Of a stretch of 5,901 nucleotides of DNA, positions 5,686 through 5,901 are shown piece after piece (positions within the stretch are counted from its first letter, which is position 1; each line of letters opens with the position of its first letter). Source of the stretch: Burkholderiaceae bacterium. Its GTDB lineage: Bacteria; Pseudomonadota; Gammaproteobacteria; Burkholderiales; Burkholderiaceae_D. Below the pieces are notes generated by a model, which saw only the letters and a program-made list of their open reading frames with translations, was not told the DNA's origin and did no database searches. A program made the translations under genes and the position numbers. Location: assembly GCA_019752915.1 (NCBI GenBank), contig JAIELO010000395.1, positions 1 through 5,901 on the forward strand, in the 5' to 3' direction.

Positions 5686-5901
5686 GCTTACTACTCCCTG
5701 AGATGAGACGGGCGCCGCCAGCGGTGGCTGCCCTGTTGGCGCAGCGGCGGCCTGCGCCAGTTGTCGATTGATGTCCTGCGCCGCCCGTATGATGCGGCTG
5801 ACCTGCGGCCCCCGTGGCGGCAGGAATTTGCGGCGCAGCGCACGGCAAGCCTGCAAGGCCTGCCGACGCCCGCTGGCGGGATCCGAAGCCAGTTGCGGAT
5901 G
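5686..5901 (-). CDS. possible partial CDS, in frame with the DUF6447-like gene
   Basis: A 72-codon stretch without stops, contiguous and in frame with the DUF6447-like gene and running off the window edge. The deduced peptide has a basic helix-like part (ALRRKFLPPRGPQVSRIIRA) and then an Ala/Pro/Gln-rich linker that runs into the DUF6447 Met. The frame is more protein-like and less Arg/Gly-skewed than the other two minus-strand frames. It could be the end of a longer upstream protein fused to the DUF6447 domain, or a chance open frame in GC-rich DNA. No family recognised. Confidence 0.35.
5693..5698 (-). promoter_or_regulatory. strong Shine-Dalgarno of the DUF6447-like gene
   Basis: The minus strand reads AGGGAG here, with 8 nt to the ATG at 5685. 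It is one of the best ribosome sites in the window and the main reason to start the gene at 5685 rather than at the upstream TTG (5856). Confidence 0.65.

Noticed and set aside
5488..5856. 122-aa version of the DUF6447-like protein starting at a TTG
   Set aside because: No ribosome site at that TTG, while the ATG at 5685 has a strong one at ideal spacing and gives the usual family length. The open upstream frame is reported separately.

Overview
This 5.9-kb window comes from a Gram-negative bacterium: it encodes an outer-membrane TonB-dependent receptor and two exported periplasmic binding proteins. The moderately GC-rich coding style and the gene families (a TIGR02285-like binding protein, a DUF3334-like protein, a DUF6447-like small protein) fit a beta- or gammaproteobacterium. 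A member of the Chromobacteriaceae/Neisseriales is my best guess, as inference only.

Layout. (1) 27-2213, minus strand: a complete TonB-dependent receptor. (2) 2214-2586: a gene-free stretch with the receptor's leader, a candidate -10 element and several small dyads, ending in a clear rho-independent terminator that belongs to the next minus-strand gene. (3) 2587-3288, minus: a 233-aa DUF3334-like protein. Its sequence carries the CheC/CheX phosphatase signature E-x2-N-x22-P and a C-terminal tail resembling the CheY-binding tail of CheZ. A possible 39-codon ORF (3298-3417, minus) ends 9 nt before it, and its stop codon overlaps the Shine-Dalgarno. (4) 3418-3704: an AT-richer divergent intergenic region. 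(5) 3705-4577 and 4600-5502, plus: two tandem periplasmic solute-binding-like proteins of different subfamilies, 22 nt apart, with no transporter genes next to them. (6) 5488-5685, minus: a 65-aa DUF6447-like protein overlapping the second binding protein tail to tail by 15 bp. The same frame stays open upstream to the window edge, so this may be the C-terminal domain of a longer protein.

The genes do not form one pathway. The receptor handles TonB-energised uptake across the outer membrane. The DUF3334-like protein is probably cytosolic and may act on a CheY-type response regulator. The two binding-like proteins may be ligand sensors or orphan binding components. The most interesting point is the combination of a CheX-type active-site signature and a CheZ-like tail in one uncharacterised protein. 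I saw no tRNA, rRNA, IS element, CRISPR array or origin.
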